The notes under the pieces were generated by a model. The model had not been told where the DNA came from, searched no databases, and saw only the letters and a list, made by a program, of their open reading frames with translations. Positions 56,201-61,917 of a DNA stretch of 64,000 bases are shown piece after piece (positions within the stretch are counted from its first letter, which is position 1; every line of letters begins with the position of its first letter). The translations under genes were made by a program, and so were the position numbers. The stretch lies in the NCBI RefSeq assembly GCF_036711975.1, contig NC_091972.1, positions 2,981,001 to 3,045,000 of the forward strand. The letters run 5' to 3'. Origin of the DNA: Onthophagus taurus (taxonomy: Eukaryota; Arthropoda; Insecta; Coleoptera; Scarabaeidae).

Positions 56201-59200
56201 ATCGTATTCCTGGTCGCCTCTTCATCAAATTCAAAAAGAAAATTTTCCTAACCATTTCTTATATTCCGGAAAAATCGATTTTCTTCAAACATAAGCAAAT
56301 TTTAGCCTGTTTGGGGTTCTTAATCGATCCCATTTTAACGACATTATATTCCTGGTCGCTTCTTGCTTCAGAATCAAAAAGAAAATTTTCCTAACCATTT
56401 CTTATATTCCGGGAAAATCGTTTTTTTTTTGAAAACCATTGCAAATTTTAGCCTGTTTGGGGTTCTTAATCGATCTAATTTCAACGGTATCGTATTCCTG
56501 GTCGCCTCTTCATCAAATTCAAAAAGAAAATTTTCCTAACCATTTCTTATATTCCGGAAAAATCGATTTTCTTCAAACATAAGCAAATTTTAGCCTGTTT
56601 GGGGTTCTTAATCGATCCCATTTCAACGACATTATATTCCTGGTCGCTTCTTGCTTCAGAATCAAAAAGAAAATTTTCCTAACCATTTCTTATATTCCGG
56701 GAAAATCGTTTTTTTTTGCAAAGGATCGCAAATTTTACCCTATTTGGGGTTCTTAATCGATCTAATTTCAACGGTATCGTATTCCTGGTCGCCTCTTCAT
56801 CAAATTCAAAAAGAAAATTTTCCTAACCATTTCTTATATTCCGGAAAAATCGATTTTCTTCAAACATAAGCAAATTTTAGCCTGTTTGGGGTTCTTAATC
56901 GATCCCATTTCAACGACATTATATTCCTGGTCGCTTCTTGCTTCAGAATCAAAAAGAAAATTTTCCTAACCATTTCTTATATTCCGGGAAAATCGTTTTT
57001 TTTTGCAAAGGATCGTAAATTTTACCCTATTTGGGGTTCTTAATCGATCTAATTTCAACGGCATCGTATTCCTGGTCGCCTCTTCCTTCAAATTCAAAAC
57101 GAAAATTTTCCTAACCATTTCTTATATTCCGGAAAAATCGATTTTCTTCAAACATAAGCAAATTTTACCCTGTTTGGGGTTCTTAATCGATCCCATTTCA
57201 ACGACATTATATTCCTGGTCGCTTCTTGCTTCAGAATCAAAAAGAAAATTTTCCTAACCATTTCTTATATTCCGGGAAAATCGTTTTTTTTTTGCAAAGG
57301 ATCGCAAATTTTACCCTATTTGGGGTTCTTAATCGATCTAATTTCAACGGTATCGTATTCCTGGTCGCCTCTTCATCAAATTCAAAAAGAAAATTTTCCT
57401 AACCATTTCTTATATTCCGGAAAAATCGATTTTCTTCAAACATAAGCAAATTTTAGCCTGTTTGGGGTTCTTAATCGATCCCATTTCAACGACATTATAT
57501 TCCTGGTCGCTTCTTGCTTCAGAATCAAAAAGAAAATTTTCCTAACCATTTCTTATATTCCGGAAAAATCGTTTTTTTTTGCAAAGGATCGTAAATTTTA
57601 CCCTATTTGGGGTTCTTAATCGATCTAATTTCAACGGCATCGTATTCCTGGTCGCCTCTTCCTTCAAATTCAAAAAGAAAATTTTCCTAACCATTTCTTA
57701 TATTCCGGAAAAATCGATTTTCTTCAAACATAAGCAAATTTTAGCCTGTTTGGGGTTCTTAATCGATCCCATTTCAACGACATTATATTCCTGGTCGCTT
57801 CTTGCTTCAGAATCAAAAAGAAAATTTTCCTAACCATTTCTTATATTCCGGGAAAATCGTTTTTGTTTTGCAAAGGATCGCAAATTTTACCCTATTTGGG
57901 GTTCTTAATCGATCTAATTTCAACGGCATCGTATTCCTGGTCGCCTCTTCATCAAATTCAAAAAGAAAATTTTCCTAACCATTTCTTATATTCCGGAAAA
58001 ATCGATTTTCTTCAAACATAAGCAAATTTTAGCCTGTTTGGGGTTCTTAATCGATCCCATTTCAACGACATTATATTCCTGGTCGCTTCTTGCTTCAGAA
58101 TCAAAAAGAAAATTTTCCTAACCATTTCTTATATTCCGGGAAAATCGTTTTTTTTTTGCAAAGGATGGCAAATTTTACCCTATTTGGGGTTCTTAATCGA
58201 TCTAATTTCAACGGCATCGTATTCCTGGTCGCCTCTTCATCAAATTCAAAAAGAAAATTTTCCTAACCATTTCTTATATTCCGGAAAAATCGATTTTCTT
58301 CAAACATAAGCAAATTTTAGCCTGTTTGGGGTTCTTAATCGATCCCATTTCAACGACATTATATTCCTGGTCGCTTCTTGCTTGAGAATCAAAAAGAAAA
58401 TTTTCCTAACCATTTCTTATATTCCGGGAAAATCGTTTTTTTTTGCAAACCATCGCAAATTTTAGCCTGTTTGGCGTTCTTAATCGATTTAATTTCAACG
58501 GCATCGTATTCCTGGTCGCCTCTTCCTTCAAATTCAAAAAGAAAATTTTCCTAACCATTTCTTATATTCCGGGAAAATCGTTTTTTTTTTGCAAAGCATC
58601 GCAAATTTTAGCCTGTTTGGGGTTCTTAATCGATCCCATTTCAACGACATTATATTCCTGGTCGCTTCTTGCTTCAGAATCAAAAAGAAAATTTTCCTAA
58701 CCATTTCTTATATTCCGGGAAAATCGTTTTTTTTTTGCAAAGGATCGCAAATTTTACCCTATTTGGGGTTCTTAATCGATCTAATTTCAACGGCATCGTA
58801 TTCCTGATCGCCTCTTCATCAAATTCAAAAAGAAAATTTTCCTAACCATTTCTTATATTCCGGAAAAATCGATTTTCTTCAAATATAACCAAATTTTAGC
58901 CTGTTTGGGGTTCTTATCTTAATCTCTTCTTCTTAATCTTTGGGGTTTGAAGAAAATCGATTTTCCCGGACTATAGGAAATGGTTAGAAAAATTTTCTTT
59001 TCGAATTTGAAACAAGAAGCGACCATGAATACGATGCCATTGAAATTAGATCGATTAAATACCATGATCACGCATTTTTTTCGGTTTAAAATCTATGGCC
59101 AACTTCACAGGCGTAATTCTATTCATATTTTGCATTTTATGTGTGACAAAGTAAGTAGGTACGTCCTGGTTTCTATAGAAATATATTTTTGTATATCACA

Positions 59201-59578
59201 TCTTAAGTGAAATTCACTGTATGTTGCTGAAAACCCAAAAAACTAATTAAATAAGATTTGAGTCTGATTCAAGTATGTCAAAATAAATATTACTACATTT
59301 CTAATTCTTATTCTTTTTGATATAGAATTTTGAACACCTGTACATATTTTATAAACACACTAAGTACGTAAATTAAAACTGTATGTGATGTAGATTTTTC
59401 AGTGCCAGACGATGTAAGTAATAACGATTTATCAAAACAACTAGACCTATTAGAGCAAGAAACGTTACGAGAAAGTCTTGAACCGTTAGATTTTGATGAA
59501 ATACAAAAATTATCGGAAAGTGGGATGAATCTAATACCGGATAGTGTAGAAGATAATTTTCGGTTGGATCGTTTGTAA
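26109..59578 (+). CDS. CRTC: CREB-regulated transcription coactivator (CRTC/TORC), 11-12 exons over 33 kb
   Basis: Coding exons are 26109-26222, 35437-35586, 42046-42267, 42327-42451, 42508-42661, 42720-42833, 42984-43031, 43176-43289, 47508-47669, optionally 48149-48211, then 48691-48913 and 59403-59578. All are joined in phase, giving about 532 residues (553 with the optional exon). CRTC shuttles to the nucleus when dephosphorylated and binds the CREB bZIP to drive cAMP- and energy-responsive genes. Seen: the CREB-binding N terminus ([15 protein letters not shown]), the regulatory Ser block [13 protein letters not shown] (SIK/14-3-3 site), the VPGINIYPS region, a Ser/Pro/Gln-rich middle, and the acidic C-terminal activation domain ending EDNFRLDRL. 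Huge introns 1, 8 and 10-11 are filled with transposons and satellites. Confidence 0.93.
26223..27883. other. CRTC intron 1, first part
   Basis: The first 250 bp are GC/CpG-rich (around 26260-26350) and could extend the promoter region. The rest is AT-rich with homopolymer tracts and no recognised gene or transposon. Confidence 0.5.
27884..30172 (+). mobile_element. Full-length CAGGRTG-ended mariner-like transposon (2.29 kb)
   Basis: The ends CAGGATGTTCCGGTGACTCG and, from the right, CAGGGTGTTCCGGTGACTCG are flanked by TA on both sides (27882-27883, 30173-30174). Inverted similarity runs inward about 440 bp: the CGTATAACTCGAAAACGG block near 29790 is mirrored near 28280. It encodes a degenerate transposase on the plus strand. 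It is the only element in the window linking CAGGGTG ends to a recognisable full-length transposase, and it helps classify the foldbacks. Confidence 0.9.
28473..29490 (+). pseudogene. Mariner-like DDE/D transposase, inactivated
   Basis: Starts [20 protein letters not shown], then after a frame change [16 protein letters not shown], the helix-turn-helix. The catalytic blocks are FTDESTF (first Asp, near 28935) and [10 protein letters not shown] (second; Asp replaced by Asn). The third, [13 protein letters not shown], is reached only across a one-base deletion in a C run near 29283. An in-frame TAA interrupts at about 28916. Hence at least two frameshifts, one stop and one lost catalytic Asp. 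Such proteins are often annotated Tc3/SETMAR-like in insects. Confidence 0.85.
30175..30960. mobile_element. Partial copy of the 1.8 kb CAGGGTG foldback family
   Basis: The sequence shares long segments with the complete copy at 53374-55192: AGATGG...ACTTCCGG, GGTACCTAGCGTTTTTCGTT, CAAATAGATTGTCATTTG, and the mirrored arm near 30890. Both arms are present but the outer ends are missing or overlap the mariner right flank. Confidence 0.75.
31692..33948. mobile_element. piggyBac-like element carrying an internal satellite, copy 1
   Basis: It is flanked by TTAA at 31692-31695 and 33945-33948, with terminal inverted repeats CCCTTTGTGTCCC. TTAA duplication and CCC ends identify the piggyBac superfamily. 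No transposase is present. The body is a tandem array of ten units (about 31850-33640) with unique arms of about 150-300 bp. The right arm contains GGTACTTTAAAGTACC, a perfect 16 bp palindrome. An inverted second copy is at 43441-44878. Confidence 0.9.
31850..33640. repeat. 189-190 bp tandem array, ten units, inside the piggyBac-like element
   Basis: The marker ATTCCTG recurs at 31867, 32057, 32246, 32436, 32625, (32814, variant), 33004, 33193, 33382 and 33571, giving spacings of 189-190. Two variants of the unit junction exist (CGTATAACCTAAGAGTGTC and CGAATAACCTAAAAATGTT). They partly alternate, suggesting amplification of two-unit blocks. Confidence 0.93.
34081..35436. other. CRTC intron 1, last part, with two unrecognised minus-strand open frames
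   Basis: 34897-34724 (minus) encodes a 57-residue frame, [20 protein letters not shown] to KIVQIGRKN. From about 34590 down to 34388 a second minus frame reads [36 protein letters not shown], to KSGY-stop. Amino-acid composition is protein-like in both, and FFEKCST/FFDKCET is shared. No family is recognised. They could be debris of an old transposon or an antisense gene. Confidence 0.3.
35437..35586 (+). CDS. CRTC: CRTC exon 2
   Basis: Fifty residues, phase 0 at both ends, with the conserved GGSLPNV motif ([20 protein letters not shown]). Acceptor TTTCAG, donor AAG|GTGACG. It lies about 9.2 kb from exon 1. Confidence 0.88.
35587..36204. other. CRTC intron 2, first part
   Basis: AT-rich intron without a recognised gene or repeat. 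Confidence 0.4.
36205..38455. repeat. Palindromic satellite: ten units of about 191 bp
   Basis: The anchor GGGTTTAG recurs at 36603, 36801, 36992, 37183, 37374, 37565, 37750, 37948, 38153 and 38344. Spacings are mostly 191, with 185, 198 and 205 variants. Each unit contains an inverted repeat of about 44 bp per arm (ACACTATACCTAGAACTAGA...GGTTTAGCCG) around a loop holding CTTTAGAG, then a linker with TACACTTGCACTGTCATTAG. The left part (36205-36590) has more diverged palindromes of the same family. Confidence 0.93.
38464..39558. mobile_element. Non-autonomous hAT-like element with TSD CTTAGAGC, inserted in the satellite
   Basis: CTTAGAGC flanks it at 38456-38463 and 39559-39566. Ends are CAGTAATGGGCGCTGG and, from the right, CAGTGTTGTTAAATACCCGG, with many GGGTAAATACC/GGTATTTACCC subterminal repeats in both orientations. 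The interior is a LINE fragment rather than a transposase. The satellite resumes immediately on the right. Confidence 0.88.
38680..39300 (-). pseudogene. LINE reverse transcriptase fragment inside the hAT-like element
   Basis: The minus strand reads [20 protein letters not shown] near 39230-39170, then [17 protein letters not shown] and [20 protein letters not shown]. These are the YADD box and following blocks of an insect LINE. The low-coordinate end carries the CTGGACATAGGCCTTC sequence, seen in many insect LINE 3' regions. Frameshifted beyond that. Confidence 0.8.
39625..40789 (-). mobile_element. hAT element (TSD ACTMTACC) inserted in the satellite
   Basis: The ends are TAGTCATGCAAAA and, from the right, TAGTGATGTGAAAAG. 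The flanks ACTCTACC (39617-39624) and ACTATACC (40790-40797) differ by one base. On the minus strand 40548-40294 reads [20 protein letters not shown], then [20 protein letters not shown], typical of hAT transposases just before the dimerisation domain. Further degenerate dimerisation-domain and acidic C-terminal sequence follows down to about 39900. Stops and shifts make it a pseudogene. Confidence 0.82.
40790..41040. repeat. Right remainder of the CTAG palindromic element
   Basis: One complete palindromic unit (40790-40890) is followed by a degenerate edge. The edge GTGTTAATTTTAGTTTTAGT near 41010 is the complement-like partner of AATTGAACTAAAACTAGAAC at 36204. This suggests the whole 36200-41030 block is one element with inverted ends. 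Confidence 0.75.
41041..42045. other. CRTC intron 2, last part
   Basis: No transposon or satellite recognised. A TTTACAG acceptor-like site at 41450 is followed by a short open frame with no CRTC similarity, so it is not called as an exon. Confidence 0.4.
42046..42267 (+). CDS. CRTC: CRTC exon 3, regulatory serine block
   Basis: Seventy-four residues. A His/Ser-rich stretch ([14 protein letters not shown]) is followed by [20 protein letters not shown]. The TNSDSALH motif is the family's main SIK/AMPK phosphorylation and 14-3-3 binding site, which holds CRTC in the cytoplasm. Confidence 0.93.
42327..42661 (+). CDS. CRTC: CRTC exons 4 and 5
   Basis: Exon 4 (42327-42451) ends within a codon after VPRVPGI. 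Exon 5 (42508-42661) resumes [10 protein letters not shown] and contains [20 protein letters not shown], followed by PLDQDGD. Both are highly conserved CRTC segments. Donors GTAGGA and GTAAGT; the exon 5 acceptor is TTTTTTTAAG. Confidence 0.9.
42720..43289 (+). CDS. CRTC: CRTC exons 6, 7 and 8 (Ser/Pro-rich)
   Basis: Exons 42720-42833 ([20 protein letters not shown]...), 42984-43031 (16 residues, [16 protein letters not shown]) and 43176-43289 ([20 protein letters not shown]...). All are phase 0, so single-exon skipping would keep the frame. This is the poorly structured central region of the coactivator. Confidence 0.82.
43441..44878. mobile_element. piggyBac-like element with internal satellite, copy 2 (inverted)
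   Basis: TTAA at 43441-43444 and 44875-44878, with CCCTTTGTGTCCC ends. It is inverted relative to copy 1: here the GGTACTTTAAAGTACC palindrome lies near the left end. It carries about six units of the same roughly 190 bp repeat (about 43680-44760) instead of ten, so array length has changed between copies. Located in CRTC intron 8. Confidence 0.9.
44938..45640. mobile_element. 703 bp palindromic element
   Basis: The ends CTACTATCCCTGCAAAAAGT and, from the right, CTACTATCGGTGCAAAAAGT enclose mirrored arms (AGGCCCCTCACTTTAGAGAT and its complement). The centre near 45395 is unusually GC-rich and itself palindromic (GGCGCGACGT with flanking AATCGGA). No coding sequence. Superfamily unknown. Confidence 0.8.
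46281..46592 (-). CDS. Hydrophobic open frame in left arm of palindrome (uncertain)
   Basis: 103 residues starting [20 protein letters not shown], with a likely membrane segment at about 10-30, then [11 protein letters not shown]. It is the mirror copy of 46781-47104. An indel near TMMR makes the two copies diverge. No family is recognised with confidence. It may be a captured fragment of a membrane-protein gene or a non-coding frame. Confidence 0.25.
   Translation of the reverse strand: MEPVQVGDIGSLIFLVVNVTIFVYGCLNTFLVSNTRSTMMRALTLSNFSYFGRCTSNILFQVNTFCVLTVSNCQFKVSLFKCSGVTNCYIPSSLHCQNLLYFC
46781..47104 (+). CDS. Hydrophobic open frame in right arm of palindrome (uncertain)
   Basis: 107 residues with the same first 50 residues as the left-arm frame, then [20 protein letters not shown]. 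Compared with the left arm, two small indels shift and restore the frame here. It is on the same strand as CRTC and within its intron 8, with no splice support. Confidence 0.25.
   Translation: MEPVQVGDIGSLIFLVVNVTIFVYGCLNTFLASNTRSTMMRTLNSEQFLLFWEVYMKHFFQVNTFCVLTVSNCQFKFLFSSVTVLPTAAYLFPYIVKIYFIFVKKKG
47508..47669 (+). CDS. CRTC: CRTC exon 9
   Basis: Fifty-four residues, [20 protein letters not shown] to [11 protein letters not shown], rich in Ser, Pro and Gln. Acceptor TTACAG, donor ATG|GTGAGT, phase 0. Confidence 0.87.
47670..48690. other. CRTC introns around the optional exon
   Basis: Apart from the optional exon at 48149-48211 and the GGAGTG candidate microexon (47812-47817, between GTGCAG and GTGAGT), no gene or transposon is recognised. 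Confidence 0.5.
48149..48211 (+). CDS. CRTC: Possible alternative CRTC exon (21 residues)
   Basis: Flanked by CTGATCAG and CAG|GTGAAC, it encodes [20 protein letters not shown] plus Gln in the correct phase 0 and is more GC-rich than its surroundings. I do not recognise it in other CRTC proteins, so it may be an alternative or spurious exon. A 6 nt candidate microexon lies just upstream at 47812-47817. Confidence 0.4.
48691..48913 (+). CDS. CRTC: CRTC penultimate exon
   Basis: From [18 protein letters not shown] to [13 protein letters not shown]. The [13 protein letters not shown] motif is the conserved entry to the C-terminal activation domain. Ends phase 1 at a GTATTT donor. Confidence 0.9.
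49020..49260 (-). pseudogene. Possible LINE reverse transcriptase fragment
   Basis: The minus frame [20 protein letters not shown] followed by GSSTRYIFT resembles the W..GIIxPIHKKGD...GRSTTDQIFT region of LINE reverse transcriptases, with many changes. Short and weak. Confidence 0.35.
49682..51576. mobile_element. 1.9 kb CAGGGTG foldback with a captured transposase piece in its loop
   Basis: The ends CAGGGTGTCTCAGAGAGACC and, from the right, CAGGGTGTCTCAGCGAGACC are flanked by TA (49680-49681 and 51577-51578). The arms of about 630 bp mirror each other (AACTCGAGAACGGCCGAATC near 51305 mirrors 49930). The loop (about 50330-50940) holds a minus-strand reading that begins [20 protein letters not shown] near 50843. 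After frame changes it continues [20 protein letters not shown], then [14 protein letters not shown]. This resembles the N-terminal half of a mariner-like transposase. It lacks any catalytic domain. Confidence 0.88.
51590..52340 (-). pseudogene. Tc1-like transposase remnant
   Basis: The minus strand reads [20 protein letters not shown] (near 52090), [34 protein letters not shown] (first catalytic Asp, near 51750) and [16 protein letters not shown] (near 51620). This is the canonical Tc1 family order. Multiple stops and shifts; the third catalytic block is missing. Confidence 0.85.
52341..52797. other. CRTC last intron, unassigned
   Basis: No recognised element, though TGTACAGGATGGTTCAAATT near 52577 resembles a single decayed foldback end. 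Confidence 0.4.
52798..53040. repeat. CTAG-rich palindromes
   Basis: About one and a half diverged units of the family. The edge TCAGCGCTAGATTGTTGTAT at 53039 is the complement of the edge seen near 25390, supporting a defined boundary to this element family. Confidence 0.8.
53180..58930. repeat. 288 bp dimeric (higher-order) satellite array
   Basis: Two related monomers of about 144 bp alternate. One ends in CGATTTTCTTCAAACATAAG, the other in CGTTTTTTTTTGCAAAGGAT. The first marker recurs at 55700, 55988, 56276, 56564, 56851, 57139, 57427, 57714, 58002, 58291 and 58870, with spacings of 287-289 (one double). About 12 dimers lie right of the foldback and one to its left (53180-53373). Frames are often open (for example [20 protein letters not shown]), but this reflects repeat composition, not a gene. 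Confidence 0.93.
53374..55192. mobile_element. 1.8 kb CAGGGTG foldback inserted in the satellite, empty site inferable
   Basis: The ends are CAGGGTGTCTCACGTAACTG and its complement, flanked by TA. Removing the element and one TA restores CATTATATTCC, the sequence found at the same place in neighbouring satellite units. The arms run about 600 bp (GGTACCTAGCGTTTTTCGTT near 53620 and its mirror near 54940). The loop (about 53960-54560) is AT-rich and unassigned. A partial relative lies at 30175-30960. Confidence 0.92.
59403..59578 (+). CDS. CRTC: CRTC last coding exon, acidic activation domain
   Basis: Begins by completing a Val codon ([20 protein letters not shown]) and ends [14 protein letters not shown], matching the ED.FR.DRL ending of CRTC proteins. 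An optional 3' untranslated intron may follow: GTTAGTG at 59582 to TTTTTGTAG ending 59642. Confidence 0.92.
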
Positions 59579-61917
59579 CCGGTTAGTGTTTTAAAAACGA
59601 AAATGATTATTTTACAGTCAAAATTTTTAGTATGTTTTTGTAGGACATCACTGCCGAAGAATTCTACGTAAAGAGACCTGCCGAAAAAACGTTTGGATCA
59701 GAAAGAAGAGCGGGAGAAAAAGGAGAAGACGAAAAAGACGAATCGTGTCGTGACCCAACGTAAAAATAATCTGACTCCAAGGCATTTCTGAACAATTTGA
59801 AAATCTATTCGATGTGATCGTTAGACTATAGTGATTTCTCTATTAAGATTACTATTATTCAAATTTAATAATTACTACTGTATGTGTAGACGAACGGAAA
59901 CGATGATTCTGTGTCCGTCTGCGAACTTTTTCTATGTAGTGTTCGAGTGTGCCAATTAAAAACATGGTCCTCACAAATGACAGTTTTCTAAAACGATACG
60001 GTTTCTCGGTCGTCATCAATCGTACATACATTTTCTCACTTCGCCGTTTTAGTGCAATCGCTTTAAAGTGACTACTTTTTTTGCAATAAATTATAAAAAT
60101 AGCTCACGTTATCTTACGAATTTTTTTGTATGTTTTTTTTTGTTAAGTTTTTGACATATTTAAAGCAGATTCTATATATTTACCACAAATATATAATTCT
60201 TAACGAATATATACACGGGGATTTTTTTATTTTCAATAAAAAGATTTGAGTTTTTATTATTTTGTTTTTCTTTTTATTTTAATTAGTTTTCCTTTTACAT
60301 TTTAGTTTCGTTGTTTCGTCAGTGGCCAAAATTTAATGCGCACAAATACGTTTAAGAGTCTAGTTTGTGATGGCTACGGTTTTTAATATGTAAACGGGGT
60401 AAGGAAAAATGGGCAATTCAAACGTATTATTAAGACTGAATGGACCGTAGTTAAGGTCGTAATATATCTTTGAGGACTTTTTGCTAATCAAAATACAATT
60501 ACAAATTGTTTTAAGCGACCAAATTTTCGTTGTTTTAAAGCAAAATTAATAATTTCTTATTTTAAATTTGTTTAATAGCTACTTATGTGATGAGTCATAA
60601 CTTTGGTCTTTATGGACATTTGGTTTATAATAATTCTGAGTGAATCCATAAAGCATTGTTATTTATAGACGTGTTACATACGTGGCTTTATGTCTGACTA
60701 AAGTTCAAATTTAAAACATTTTAGGTCAAAGTGAATTTATTTATTCATTATCTTATTCTAGGAAGTTGTTTTTATGAAATTGGGATCTTATAGTGTCGTA
60801 TTAATGATTATACAGTCGGACATAACATATTTATAAATCTTTATACAAGATGAGTCACTCTCTATCGTTAGAGCTATAAATACTAAAAATATATTACACT
60901 TAAAACAATTTTTAATATTTAATTTTAATGATATAAACATAATAAAGACTGTTTCACTGGTTTTAAAATTTAATCGTGACTCACATTGTATAAAGGTTTC
61001 TTTTTCGTTTTTAATAAAAACATTATATGCTCTGTATATACACAGCGGTAGTCTGTAGAAAAATTACTATACGAGCGGTGTTTTATACTGAACGTTGTTA
61101 ATCGTTAGAGAATTTAGGAAGAAGATACACTTCAAGAAAGTGATCCATTTCTCCCTTTCTTTTACATCAATACTTTGTTGAACTCCTGTTGGTCATAGTA
61201 CGATTTATAAAGAGGTTTTTAGAAAATAGTTACATATTTCTCAAACGATTGTTTAGACACGTGTTGTGACGTCTTTATAAAATTTTATCTATGTTGAGAC
61301 CATCAAAATAATTTATTTATTATATAAATTAATATCAGAGATGTAAAATAAGATCGTCATTTAAAATTACAATAAAACAAGACTTACGAAACGTTTCGCT
61401 TTTTATGTGATCAAGATTTTTTCGAATCTAAAATCAAATCTTTTTCATGTAAGAAAGGAAATTTAGACGAGTTTTAATAATAGACGGAAATAATTCGTTA
61501 ATACAACGTTCTCAATGTTCAAGTACGCTTCTCCTCCCAAACTTTTGTACATATTATCTAAGTGTCGTCAAAAATGTTCGAAGTGTATCGAATTTGCGGT
61601 GGCGATTTTTAGAATTTTCCATTGTTATAGGCACGAAAATGTCAATTGTAAAATGCATGCAGCGTCAACTTTTTTGTATAAAAAATCAGAACGAGTGAAA
61701 TTAAAATAATGTTAAAAATTTGGATTTTTTTTTCTTAAAACTCCTTCAACGGGGGAAATACATTTAGAACCTTCAAAAAACTTCAAACAACCCAAAAAAG
61801 AATGTCTGAGTCAATTCAATAATATAGATGCTAAAAAAAAAGTCATTCCATTATATTACATTTTAGTTTTTTTCTAACTTATTTTTAAAATGACTCTAGT
61901 TCTAGTTCGATTCTAGT
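59579..61917 (+). other. CRTC 3' untranslated region and downstream spacer
   Basis: After the stop comes a possible 61 bp intron, then AATAAA at 60235 (a good poly(A) site), with further AATAAA sequences near 60943 and 61013 for longer forms. The rest to 61890 is AT-rich without recognised genes; a 64-codon open frame near 61515 shows no family resemblance. CTAG-rich sequence (TCTAGTTCTAGTTCGATTCT) ends the stretch. Confidence 0.55.

Larger units (their letters stand above)
53131..59116. mobile_element. 6 kb terminal-inverted-repeat element filled by a dimeric satellite
   Basis: The left end TTACGCGTGTGAAGTTGGCC and the right end, read inward, TTACGCCTGTGAAGTTGGCC begin inverted arms that continue through ATAGATTT, AAAAAATGCGTG and a unit of the satellite. 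TTCTA flanks both sides (53126-53130, 59117-59121) as a possible 5 bp target duplication. The body is the 288 bp dimeric array, interrupted by the foldback 53374-55192. No transposase is seen, so the superfamily is unknown. Confidence 0.8.

Noticed and set aside
55180..58810. Many overlapping open frames of 70-130 residues ([15 protein letters not shown]...) suggesting a repeat protein family
   Set aside because: They lie wholly within the 288 bp satellite. Their length is set by the repeat and several frames are open at once. There is no start context, splice signal or protein family.
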